In this document: one piece after another, positions 55,983 through 64,000 of the stretch | Layout of the letters: each line of letters opens with the position of its first letter | Position numbering within the stretch: position 1 is the first letter of the stretch | Source of the DNA: Okapia johnstoni | Lineage: Eukaryota > Chordata > Mammalia > Artiodactyla > Giraffidae | DNA length: 64,000 bases | Assembly: GCA_024291935.2 (NCBI GenBank) | Contig: CM044311.1 | Span: 30,074,001-30,138,000, forward strand | Direction of reading: 5' to 3' | Translations under genes and position numbers: made by a program | The notes under the pieces: generated by a model | The model's database searches: none | Told to the model about the DNA's origin: nothing | The model's input: only the letters and a program-made list of their open reading frames with translations

Positions 55983-56928
55983 AGCCTTTGGTAAAATGTG
56001 AATAGATACATCTTCCCAGAACACATACATTATCAACAAACTTCTATGCAAATATACCTGAAAGTTGGCATTGTCATATTAGCATGCTTGATGTGTCCCC
56101 ATTTTGTGTTTCTCATCTTTCTCCAATTTTTTTTGACAGAGTCAGGTGGCACCAATTCCCTGAGCACCTGAGCAGTTGTTTCTGTTACTGCCTCCTCTTT
56201 TGTCTCTTTTCTCTATATCCTTCCTTCTTCTGATGCTGGAGAGAGACTTTGATCCAAGCCACCTGAATAGTAAACAGAGAATTGACAACAATGAGAAAGT
56301 TGGAGGTGCTGGCAAAAAATCACTTCAGTTATAGGGTAAATATATTTTAAAAAATAAGTAACTTTAGAAAAACACAGGATCTGAGAGCAGGTAGACTATT
56401 GGTAGCTAGATCTGCATCTCACTACAGATTCCTTAAACCATGTCTATTCTAAAACTCTATCCTAAAATTAAATTTAGTGACTTCTTACATCAAGAGACAA
56501 ATGAGAAACATAAATCTAAAGCACAGTTTTTAAGATGTTATGCTGAATTTAAATAATGAGTTTAAACACAGAGACTACAATCCAGAGAATGTGTGTATAA
56601 ATGCGTAGGTTTTGCAGGATCTTTCAGCAGTTAGTGGGTTCTCGTCTGTTTTTAATATCGAAACTTTTTTTAATTTCCAGAATTTCTAGAAAGTAAGGTG
56701 AAATAATAAATATAATTGATTAAAAGATGTGCTCTAATACATTTTATTATTCTTGATGGAGATGGCACATCTTATTTCAATTCTATTCAATGGAATACTA
56801 TTAGTTATTAAAATGAATCTCTTTCAGAATCCAAGTACCAAAACAATAGTTTATATATTGATGCTCAGCTTAGGACAGAAACAAACCAAAAATTTTAGAA
56901 AAAAATATCTTGTCATATTTTGTTACTA
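55983..56928. other. No gene or repeat recognised
   Basis: AT-rich DNA; nothing supported. Confidence 0.45.
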
Positions 56929-56942
56929 TTAAAATGCACAAG

Positions 56943-57159
56943 TGTGAAAGTGAAAGTGTTAGTCGCTCAGTCATGTCTGACTGTTTGCAACCCAATGAAC
57001 TATAGCTTTCCAGGCTCCTCTGTCCATGGAATTCTCCATTCAAGAATACTGGAGTGGGTTGCCATTTCCTTCTCCAGGGGATGTTTCCAACCCAGAGATC
57101 GAACCTGGTCTCTTGCACTGCAGGCAGACTCTTTACCATCTGAGCCACCAGGGAAGTCC
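56943..57159 (-). mobile_element. Bov-tA SINE
   Basis: GTGAAAGTGAAAGTGTTAG tail, core and GAGCCACCAGGGAAGTCC head. Perfect 14-bp duplications TTAAAATGCACAAG at 56929-56942 and 57160-57173. Confidence 0.97.
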
Positions 57160-57341
57160 TTAAAATGCACAAGCCACTGGTAAAGTTTTACTTGTTTTGA
57201 CAGTAGCAACAGAGTGCCCATTCTCCAGTTTATGAGGAAAAAGAGCAAGTATGCTGAATCCCAAGGGCATAAGGTAAGACAGGGATTTGGTGTCAGAGGT
57301 AGGACAAAAGGGATGCTCTCCAAGGTCTGAATGTGAGTACT

Positions 57342-57620
57342 GATGCTGCTGCTGCTGCTAAGTCACTTCAGTCGTGTCCAATTCTGTGCGACCCCATAGA
57401 CGGCAGCCCACCAGGCTCTCCCGTCCCTGGGATTCTCCAGGCAAGAATGCTGGAGTGGGTTTCGATTTCCTTCTCCAGTGCATGAAAGGGAAAAGTGAAA
57501 GTGAAGTCACTCAGTCGTGTGCGACTCTTAGCGACCCCATAGACTGTAGCCTACCAGGCTCCTCCATCCATGGGATTTTCCAGCCAAGAGTACTGGAGTG
57601 GGGTGCCATTGCCTTCTCTG
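57342..57620 (-). mobile_element. Full-length BOV-A2 SINE
   Basis: Same two-monomer layout as 55695-55972. Perfect 13-bp duplications GAATGTGAGTACT at 57329-57341 and 57621-57633. Confidence 0.97.
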
Positions 57621-57861
57621 GAATGTGAGTACTAGAGAAGCAGAAAATAAACCTCCATTGTAAACATAAGACAAGACTATAAAAATGAATCTCACTGAAT
57701 TCAGGAGGATGTTGGAAAGAGTGTTATAAAGAAGGAAATGAATCAGTCCTGTGCATAGATTTGGAATGTGAGTGGGATGTCAAAGATCCCTTCTTATTGG
57801 CTGCTGGCTACATGGTATAGGGAAAAACCAATTATCACTAATGTTGACTTCTCATACAATT

Positions 57862-58223
57862 TGTGCTAAGGACTGAATGTTTTGTCCCTTCAAAATTCAT
57901 ATGTTAAAACCTAATGCCCAATGTGAAAATATTAGGAGGTGGGGCCTTTGGAAGATGATTAGGTCATGAGGATGGAGCCCTCGTGAGTAAGATTAGTGCA
58001 CTTATGTAAGAGAGAACACAGAGCTCACTGGCCCCTTCTGCTGTAGGAGATACAGCAACAAGATGGCCATCTAGGAGAACTGGGTCCTCACCAGACATTG
58101 AATCTGCAGACTCCATGATCTTGGACTTCCCCACCTACAATGCTGTGAGAAATAAATATTTGGTCTTCATAAGATACCTAGTTTGTAGTATTTTTGTTAG
58201 AGCAGCCTTAGTGGACTAAGACA
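57862..58223 (+). mobile_element. MaLR solo LTR (MST/MLT1 type)
   Basis: TGTGCTAAGGACTGAATG start, CAAAATTCATATGTTAAAACC, GAGGTGGGGCCTTTGG, CCTCACCAGACATTGAATCTGC and GTGAGAAATAAATATTTGG (AATAAA signal) to GTGGACTAAGACA. The same CAATT occurs at both edges, consistent with a 5-bp target duplication that partly overlaps the end. No internal retroviral sequence. Confidence 0.9.
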
Positions 58224-58639
58224 ATTGATAAGTAGTCTCACTTCCCTGGTCCACCCAATGGGAGCAAATGAGTCAACTGTACTATCAGATCACGAGTTAT
58301 ATGTTCTTCTTTCTACTGTGTGAGTGTGTGCTTGTGTCAAGATGTTAGAATTGAGAAATAACTGTTAGCTAGTCAGCCAGCTACAACAGAAAGAATGTTA
58401 ACCCTGTATTATTAAGATTCGGGCTAACACACTAAGGCATTTGTGAAGTGATATAATAATACAGAAATACTTCCACAAATTGCCACACAAAAAATTCCTT
58501 CAATGACACATTTATTCATTCATTCATTCATTTGACACATTTCTAATTGTGACCGTCTCTGTGCCATGTTGGCACACCCCCTTTATCTGTCCTAGAAACT
58601 GGAATCTTTCAACACGCTTAGCAAAGAAAAGTTAGACTG
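58224..58639. other. No gene; short (CATT)n tract
   Basis: A CATT repeat of about five units lies at 58514-58532. Nothing else recognised. Confidence 0.45.
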
Positions 58640-58790
58640 TGAGCTGTAAACATGAATTGTCACTAAGCTGCAGTGTGGCATTGGAGGAGTCACTTAAACT
58701 CAGTAAAATTCTATGATGTACTCATATGTAAATTAGATTATACGTAAGTCCTGGTTGAGCACTCGACAAATAGATCCTGGGAAGGAAATG
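58640..58790 (+). mobile_element. MIR SINE (tentative)
   Basis: GTGTGGCATTGGAGGAGTCACTTAAACTCAG and ATGTAAATTAGATTATACG resemble the MIR middle region. Confidence 0.5.
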
Positions 58791-59550
58791 ACAGATTCAG
58801 TTCCTTTGTCACCTCCAAGCTATCACATACTGTGTTTGCATTTGTGCATTAACCTGTTCAAATACATCTAGGAAGTGCCTGGGGCCTTACCTGTTCATTC
58901 ATTTCTTTGGCATTTTGCAAGCTTAATGAATGGTGACTAAAGATGGTTGCATCACTGTGAGAGAAGTGAGAGCAGAATCCGTACCAAATGCCACAGAAAC
59001 ATGAAACAGAATTTGAAAAATAATAGTGAATCTTCAAAATAAATGAAAATTAGAAGTTGGAAATATTATACCAAGAACAGAGCAATACTCTCACATAAAT
59101 AGTGTCGCTATGAGATTCACATCACTCAGAGACCATTTTAGCTTAAATAGCGCATTAACCAGAAATGAAATCATGAGGGTAGATTTTTCAGGAATACATT
59201 TCAGCAACATACCTGTAATATGTACTAAAAATGTGTCCAGCAAAGTCATAATACATGGTTGTCTGATTTTTGGAGGTAAAAATTAACCAACATATTTGGA
59301 TGACCCAACTCTTCGTCTGTTATGCTAAATTGCAGGAAGAGCCATTGCTGTCCCCATAACAATGCAATGAAAAATGTGTAAATCAAGTCTCTAGTTGAAT
59401 AGACTGTAGAAATACATTTTTATTCAGCTTGCTGAAAGGACAAAGAAATATGCATTATGGCACTGCGCCTTTCAGACAAATATTACTTGCTTAAGGCCAT
59501 GGGATATGGTGCTGCAAGGTGTTTATACGATTGCTGTAATTTTAATTAAG
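58791..59550. other. Unique DNA, non-coding candidate
   Basis: About 0.75 kb without recognised repeats, ending at TTTAATTAAG where BovB begins. Discussed as a candidate conserved non-coding element; no open frame supports coding. Confidence 0.45.
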
Positions 59551-60766
59551 CCCAGGAGAACTTCCAGATGTTCAAGCTGGATTTAGAAAAGGCGGAGGAA
59601 CCAGAGATCAAATTACCATCATCCGTTGGATCATAGAAAAAGCAAGAGAAATGCAGAAAAACATCTACTTCTGCTTCATTGATTACCCTAAAGCCTTTGA
59701 CTGTGTGGATCACAACAAACTGTGGAAAATTCTTAAAGAGATGAGTATACCAGACCACCTTCCTTGCCTCCTGAGAAATCTGTATACAGGTCAAGAAGCA
59801 ACTGTTAGATCCAGACATGAAACAACAGACTGGCTCCAAATTGGGAAAGGAACTGTATGTATGTTCAAGGCTGTATGTTGTCACCCTGCTTATTTAACTT
59901 ATATGCAGAGTACATCATGCAAAATGCCAGGCTGGATGAAGCACGAGCTGGAATCAAGATTGCCAGGAGAAATATCAATAACCTCAGATATGCAGATGAC
60001 ACCATCCTTATGTCAGAAAGTAAAGACGAACTAAAGAGGCTCTTGATGAAGGTGAACAAGAAGAGTGAAAAGGCTGGCTTAAAACTCAACATTCAAAAAA
60101 CAAAGATCAGGCATCCAGTCCTATCACTTCATGGCAAATAGATGTGGAAACAATGGAAACAGCGACAGACTATTTTCTTGGGCTCCTAAATCACTGCAGA
60201 CAGTGACAGCAGCCATGAAATTAAAAGATGCTCCTTGGAAGAAAAGCTATGACAAACCTAGACAGCGTTTTTTAAAGCAAAGACATTACTTTGGCGACAA
60301 AGGTCCATCTAGTCAAAGCTATGGTTTTTCCAGTAGTCATGTATAGATGTGACAGTTGGGCCATAAAAAAGGCTGAGCACTGAAAAATTGATACTTTTGA
60401 ACTGTGGTGTTGGAGAAGACTCTTGAGAGTCCCTTAGACTGCAAGGAAATCAAACCAGACAATTCTAAAGGAAATCAGTCCTGAATGTTCATTGGAAGGG
60501 TTGATACTGAAGCTGAAGCTCCAATACTTTGGCCATCTGATGCAAAGAACCAACTCATTTGAAAAGACCCTGATGCTGGGAAAGATTAAGGACAGGAGGG
60601 AGGACAAGGGGATGACAGAGGATAAGATGGTTGGATGACATCACCGACTCAATGGACATTAATTTGAACAAACCCCGGGATATGGTGATGGACAGGGAAG
60701 CCTGGTGTACTGCAGTCCATGGGGTCACAAAGTATCAGACACAACTGAGCGACTGAACAACAGCAG
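59551..60766 (+). mobile_element. BovB LINE, 5'-truncated in RT domain
   Basis: The 1.2-kb copy runs from the RT region before motif A (CAAGCTGGATTTAGAAAAGG) through YADD-coding sequence to the tail GACTGAACAACAGCAG. It is the longest piece retaining motifs A and C together with the 3' end. Confidence 0.95.
59651..60141 (+). pseudogene. BovB reverse-transcriptase remnant with YADD
   Basis: In one frame (59651 on) the motif A segment FIDYPKAFD is encoded at 59675-59701, carrying the first catalytic aspartate. In another frame (59857 on) LSPCLFNLYAEYIM and the motif C YADD box (59989-60000) follow. The frame change lies near 59845-59865, where extra bases (TGTATGTATGTT region) appear. The enzyme would copy LINE or SINE RNA at target DNA, but this copy cannot make it. 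Confidence 0.92.
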
Positions 60767-60884
60767 TGCCTTCTCAAGATGGGAATTGCAATGGGAACAT
60801 TTCTTAAAACTGGTCAGAACAAAGTATTTTAAATGTGTCAATTCTAGTTACCAGTTTAAAAAGTATTTATCATAGCAAAAGAAA

Positions 60885-60999
60885 GATGATTTTTAGAACA
60901 GGCTATAAAATACATGATAATAAAAACATGATAAATAAACAAGTAAGAATATATTTGTTTTTATTACCATGTATTTTATAGCCTGTTGTAAAAATCATC
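60885..60999. repeat. 44-bp inverted repeat with 27-bp spacer
   Basis: The arm at 60885-60928 and the reverse complement at 60956-60999 match at 42 of 44 positions; the central 19 bp (ACAGGCTATAAAATACATG) are identical. The right arm ends exactly where a BovB tail begins. It could form a long hairpin. Confidence 0.97.
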
Positions 61000-61042
61000 G
61001 CGAAGAATTGGACAGTACTGAGCGACTGAACTGAACTGAACT
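61000..61042 (+). mobile_element. Minimal BovB LINE 3' tail
   Basis: GCGAAGAATTGGACAGTACTGAG followed by (ACTGA)n is only the last ~43 bp of BovB. Confidence 0.85.
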
Positions 61043-61429
61043 CTATATGTGAAACCAGACCTACAGATGCTTTAGAACCCGTATCTGGTAGGTTCAGAAG
61101 ACCTTCAGATAGTGATATTTTTATGAGTGTGTTGTGAGTCAGGGCCAAAGGAGTCTTTTTGTTGTTTGTTTGGGGCAAATAGTGGAGAAGAAATGAAATG
61201 ACCATTAGGAATGTCTGACATTCACAAAAAGACAAAGGCAACAGCAGGAATAAAGGGAAGGGGAAAAGCAGTTGAGGAACATGACTGACCTTAGAGAGTT
61301 TTGAAGGATCCCTTTTGAGACCACTAACCAAGCAAGCTAAATGTAATAAGGGAACATGGCCTGACTGCATCTCTGGAGATGATTTACCAAGCATGAAACG
61401 TAACTGGAGAAATGGTCTAGACCACATCA
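61043..61429. other. No gene or repeat recognised
   Basis: Part of the longest (175-codon, minus-strand) open frame; no domain features. Confidence 0.45.
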
Positions 61430-61640
61430 TGCCCTCAGTGCTTTACACGGGTTAATTTCTTTAACATTCACAACAACTTCATGAATTAGATACAATTATT
61501 ATCTATCCTTTATAGCTGAGAAAGGAGGCAGGGAATGCTTAAGAAATTGGATCAAAGACAACCAACTGGTCAATAGTAGAGCTGAGATTTATGTCCACAG
61601 GGGTTGCTCTTATCCATGATGCTACACTGACCCCTAACAA
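61430..61640 (-). mobile_element. MIR SINE
   Basis: TTTACACGGGTTAATTTCTTTAACATTCACAACAAC, TATCTATCCTTTATAGCTGAGAAAGG and AGTAGAGCTGAGATTTATGTCC are the reverse of MIR. Confidence 0.8.
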
Positions 61641-61675
61641 GCATCAGTGAGTAAGAATCAATGCAGATAGCATGT

Positions 61676-61867
61676 ACGCGTGCTAAGTCACTTCCGTCAG
61701 ATCTGAATCTTTGTGACCCTATGGACTATAGCCCTTCAGGTTCCTCGTGGGATTCTCTGGGCAAGCATACTGGAGTGGGGTTGCCATGCCCTCCTCCAGG
61801 GGGATCTTCCCAACTTAGGGTTCAAACCCTCATCTCTTACGTTTTAGGCATTGGCATGCAGGTTTGC
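61676..61867 (-). mobile_element. Bov-tA SINE, head incomplete
   Basis: TGCTAAGTCACTTCCGTC, GCATACTGGAGTGGGGTTGCC and GGCATTGGCATGCAGG are present; the last part of the tRNA-like head is missing. Confidence 0.88.
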
Positions 61868-61966
61868 ATAATGCCTGCAATTACATATATTTGTGTAGAA
61901 TATTGGCCTTACAAAATCATTTTCATGTAAGATTCATTAATTAAAGTGATAATGTAAAAAGAGCTC

Positions 61967-62378
61967 ACTATTGGCTTGCTAGGGCTGCCATAACAAAATA
62001 TCACAGACTGGGTGACTTCATCAACAGAACTTTTTTCTCACTTTTCTGGAGGTTAGAAGTCCAAGATCTATATGTTTGGCAGTTTGGAGTTCTGCTGAGT
62101 CCTGTCTCCTTAGCTTGCACTGTGTGTCCTTGCTGTGTCCTCACATGGTCTTTCCTCTGTCTGCATTCATCCCTCGTGTCTCTCTGGGTCCAAGTCTCCT
62201 CTTCTTATAAGCACACCAGCTAAATTGGTGAGAGCCCACCCTAGTGGCCTCATTTGAACTTAATCACTTCTTTGAAGGCCTTGCGTACATGTACAGTCAT
62301 CTTTGGACATACAGGGCATTAGGGCTTCAACACACAAATTTTGGGAGAACACACTTCAGTCTGTAACAAAACCCCAAA
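61967..62378 (-). mobile_element. MaLR solo LTR (MLT1/MST type)
   Basis: TTGGCTTGCTAGGGCTGCCATAACAAAATATCACAGACTGGG, TTTCTGGAGGTTAGAAGTCCAAGATC, TCCTCACATGGTCTTTCC and TTCAACACACAAATTTTGGG are the reverse complement of the LTR at 20118-20528. Confidence 0.9.
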
Positions 62379-62389
62379 CTTAGGGTTGT

Positions 62390-62790
62390 GATTGGAGTTC
62401 TCGTTCTAGTTTTGCCACTGTGTGACTGTAGGAAGGTCACTTCCTGTCTGCTAAATGCTCTAGCTGCCTGGTTCTTGATTTTATGAGTGTATCTTCAGCT
62501 TCTCTACTTCTGTAAACTGCCTTATCATCTTCACACATCATATAAGTTGGGTAAGTTGGTGGTTGTTGTTATTGTTTTCTGATCTAAATTAGCTAGCAAT
62601 TTGTTGAATACAACTCAAGGCTTCTAAATAGGATGTTTCCTTTTGTTCATGGCTTTGCTAGGCCTTTGACATACTCTGGTCTCTCTAGTCTTAAAATGCA
62701 GCTGATAATGACTATGTTATAGGGCTACCGTGAGGATATAAAGAGCATAGTGTCTGTAAAGTAGCAGTTATTTAAGAAATGTTCATCTTT
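62390..62790 (+). mobile_element. MIR SINE pieces (tentative)
   Basis: TTTGCCACTGTGTGACTGTAGGAAGGTCACTTCCTG fits the MIR core and ATAATGACTATGTTATAGGGCTACCGTGAGGATATAAAG fits its 3' part. About 200 bp of other sequence lies between, so the two may be separate copies or one split copy. Confidence 0.55.
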
Positions 62791-63239
62791 TTCTTCCCCT
62801 TCAGCCCAATCAGTTTTCATGCTTACTTTTCTCTTGCCTTTGACCTTCCCAACTCTACTTCCACTATGTGTCTCATGTATTCTTGATCAATCATCATAAA
62901 AGTCACATAGATCGACATCTGTCTGTGGTGGGATTGAAGTTTTTAAAAATTCAGATCTAAGTGCATGGAGCACTTAGATCACAAGTTCATAAGCAAAGGG
63001 ATACATGATTCACCTTGACTTTCAACTACTAAAATTTCAAAATTTAACAGAATTGTCTTTTGTATTAAACCTCAAAGCTTGCATAGGCCACTGACTCTGG
63101 GTTGGAAAAAGTCTCTAACAGAGGGCTGCAGAGGCAAAGGCTCAGGGCCTTCCTGGATGACACAAAGGTGTGCAGTGAGCAAAATATCTGTCTACTGCTA
63201 GTCTGATTCTGCTAAAAACGAGCATAATGTTTTTTGTTT
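62791..63239. other. No gene or repeat recognised
   Basis: Nothing supported. Confidence 0.4.
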
Positions 63240-63480
63240 GTTTGTTTTGTTTTTTTGGGAGTAATTTCTTTAATTTTTATTAGAATATAATTGCTTTATA
63301 AAATTGTGTTAGTTTCTGCTACACAACAACATGAACCAACCATACGTGCACATGTATCCCCTCCCTCTTGAGCCTCCCTTTCACCCTCCCGCCATCCCAC
63401 CCCTCTAGGTCATCACAGAGCACCAGGTTGAGCTTTCTGTGCAATATAGCAACTTCTCACTAGCTATTTCACACAATTAT
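63240..63480 (-). mobile_element. Ruminant L1 3' end
   Basis: T-rich start, ATATAATTGCTTTATAAAATTGTGTTAGTTTCTGC, CATGAACCAACCATACGTGCACATG and CCTCCCTCTTGAGCCTCCC are the reverse complement of the ruminant L1 terminus; 5'-truncated at about 63480. Confidence 0.9.
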
Positions 63481-63659
63481 GTTTTTATGTTGATAATTTA
63501 GAGGAGATGTACTTTAGACAATTATTCACTTAATTATTTGGACATATTTTATAAAATTAATAGTCATATGATACTTTAGGATAAAATGATTATATATAGT
63601 TTCCTATATTTATTTGTATCGTTTATCCTCATTTTCTCCTGCTAAAATGTTTTGTTGTT

Positions 63660-63850
63660 GAACCCGCCTACCAATGCAGGAGACATAAGAGCTGAGGGTT
63701 TGATCCCTGGGTCGGGAAGATCCCCAGGAGGAAGGCATGGCAACCCACTCTGGTATTTCTTACCTTGAGAATCTGATAGACAGAGGAGCCTGGTGGGCTA
63801 CAGTCCATAGGGTCGCAAAGAGTCAGACACGACTAAAGTGACTTAGCAGG
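63660..63850 (+). mobile_element. Bov-tA SINE, head shortened
   Basis: Begins at AACCCGCCTACCAATGCAGG and runs through core and GACACGACTAAAGTGACTTAGCAGG. The first ~30 bp of the tRNA-like head are absent. Confidence 0.92.
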
Positions 63851-64000
63851 CATGCATGCCAAGACATAGACAAAACGCCTTTGCAACTGTGTGAGATGAA
63901 TGGGGAGTTTTAGTCTGTGCATGGCTATTCAGCCTGCAAAAAAATTTTTTGGAACCAGTCAGAAATTCTATATGCTGTGTTAACCACAGCAGCAAGGCCA

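Noticed and set aside
55695..57620. Regularly spaced repeats as a CRISPR-like array
   Set aside because: The repeats are dispersed, diverged SINEs with target-site duplications in eukaryotic DNA, not short identical repeats with unique spacers.
60903..61430. Longest open frame (175 codons, minus strand), hydrophobic at its end
   Set aside because: It runs through the BovB tail and the inverted repeat, has a leucine/phenylalanine-rich composition typical of AT-rich and pyrimidine-rich DNA, and shows no domain or splice context.

Overview
This window is mammalian nuclear DNA from a ruminant, most likely a bovid (cattle, buffalo, sheep or goat; the sequence alone does not let me choose). The evidence is its repeat content: dozens of Bov-tA and BOV-A SINEs, nine pieces of the BovB (RTE-type) LINE, a CHR-2 SINE (restricted to whales, hippos and ruminants), ruminant L1 3' ends, and an older layer of mammalian repeats (MIR, L2, MER5A, MER20, MaLR LTRs). 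The sequence is AT-rich intergenic DNA. I find no supportable protein-coding gene, exon, rRNA, tRNA gene, CRISPR array or bacterial-type feature. The longest open reading frame is 175 codons and is not convincing; the coherent protein stretches are all decayed BovB ORF2.

Layout: 1-6 kb is mostly unassigned AT-rich DNA with a MIR, an L1 end carrying a nested SINE, and a second MIR split by a SINE. 6.3-7.6 kb holds two BovB 3' ends, the first split by a BOV-A2 SINE. 8.8-13.3 kb mixes SINEs, L2, MIR and a tiny L1 end. 13.5-15.7 kb has two BovB copies in tandem on the minus strand, the second split by a full-length BOV-A2. 15.8-20.5 kb has SINEs, L2, a (CA)23 tract and a MaLR LTR. 21.9-22.5 kb is an L1 insertion with an inverted 5' part. 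25-26.5 kb is a repeat-free AT-rich stretch. 27.4-28.2 kb is an L1 end. 31.2-33.7 kb has SINEs and the most 5' BovB fragment, reaching into endonuclease-coding sequence. 37-39.3 kb and 45.5-47.2 kb are repeat-poor. 39.3-41.5 kb is an L2, LTR-like, CHR-2, MER20, L2 cluster. 51.3-53.5 kb is an old L2 region layered with younger insertions. 55.7-57.6 kb is a BOV-A2/Bov-tA cluster with clear target-site duplications. 57.9-58.2 kb is a MaLR LTR. 59.5-61.0 kb has a BovB reverse-transcriptase remnant and, just beyond it, a 44-bp inverted repeat abutting a second tiny BovB tail. The last 3 kb hold MIR, SINE, MaLR LTR and L1 pieces.

How the elements relate: BovB and the Bov SINEs share 3' sequence, and from the known biology of these families BovB machinery is thought to mobilise the SINEs. 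Many SINEs here sit between direct repeats of 9-20 bp that can be read in the sequence, so insertion order can be worked out locally: MIR/L2 first, then L1 and MaLR, then BovB, then Bov-tA/BOV-A2. Family names come from recognition by eye, not from a database search. Boundaries without a stated target-site duplication are approximate.
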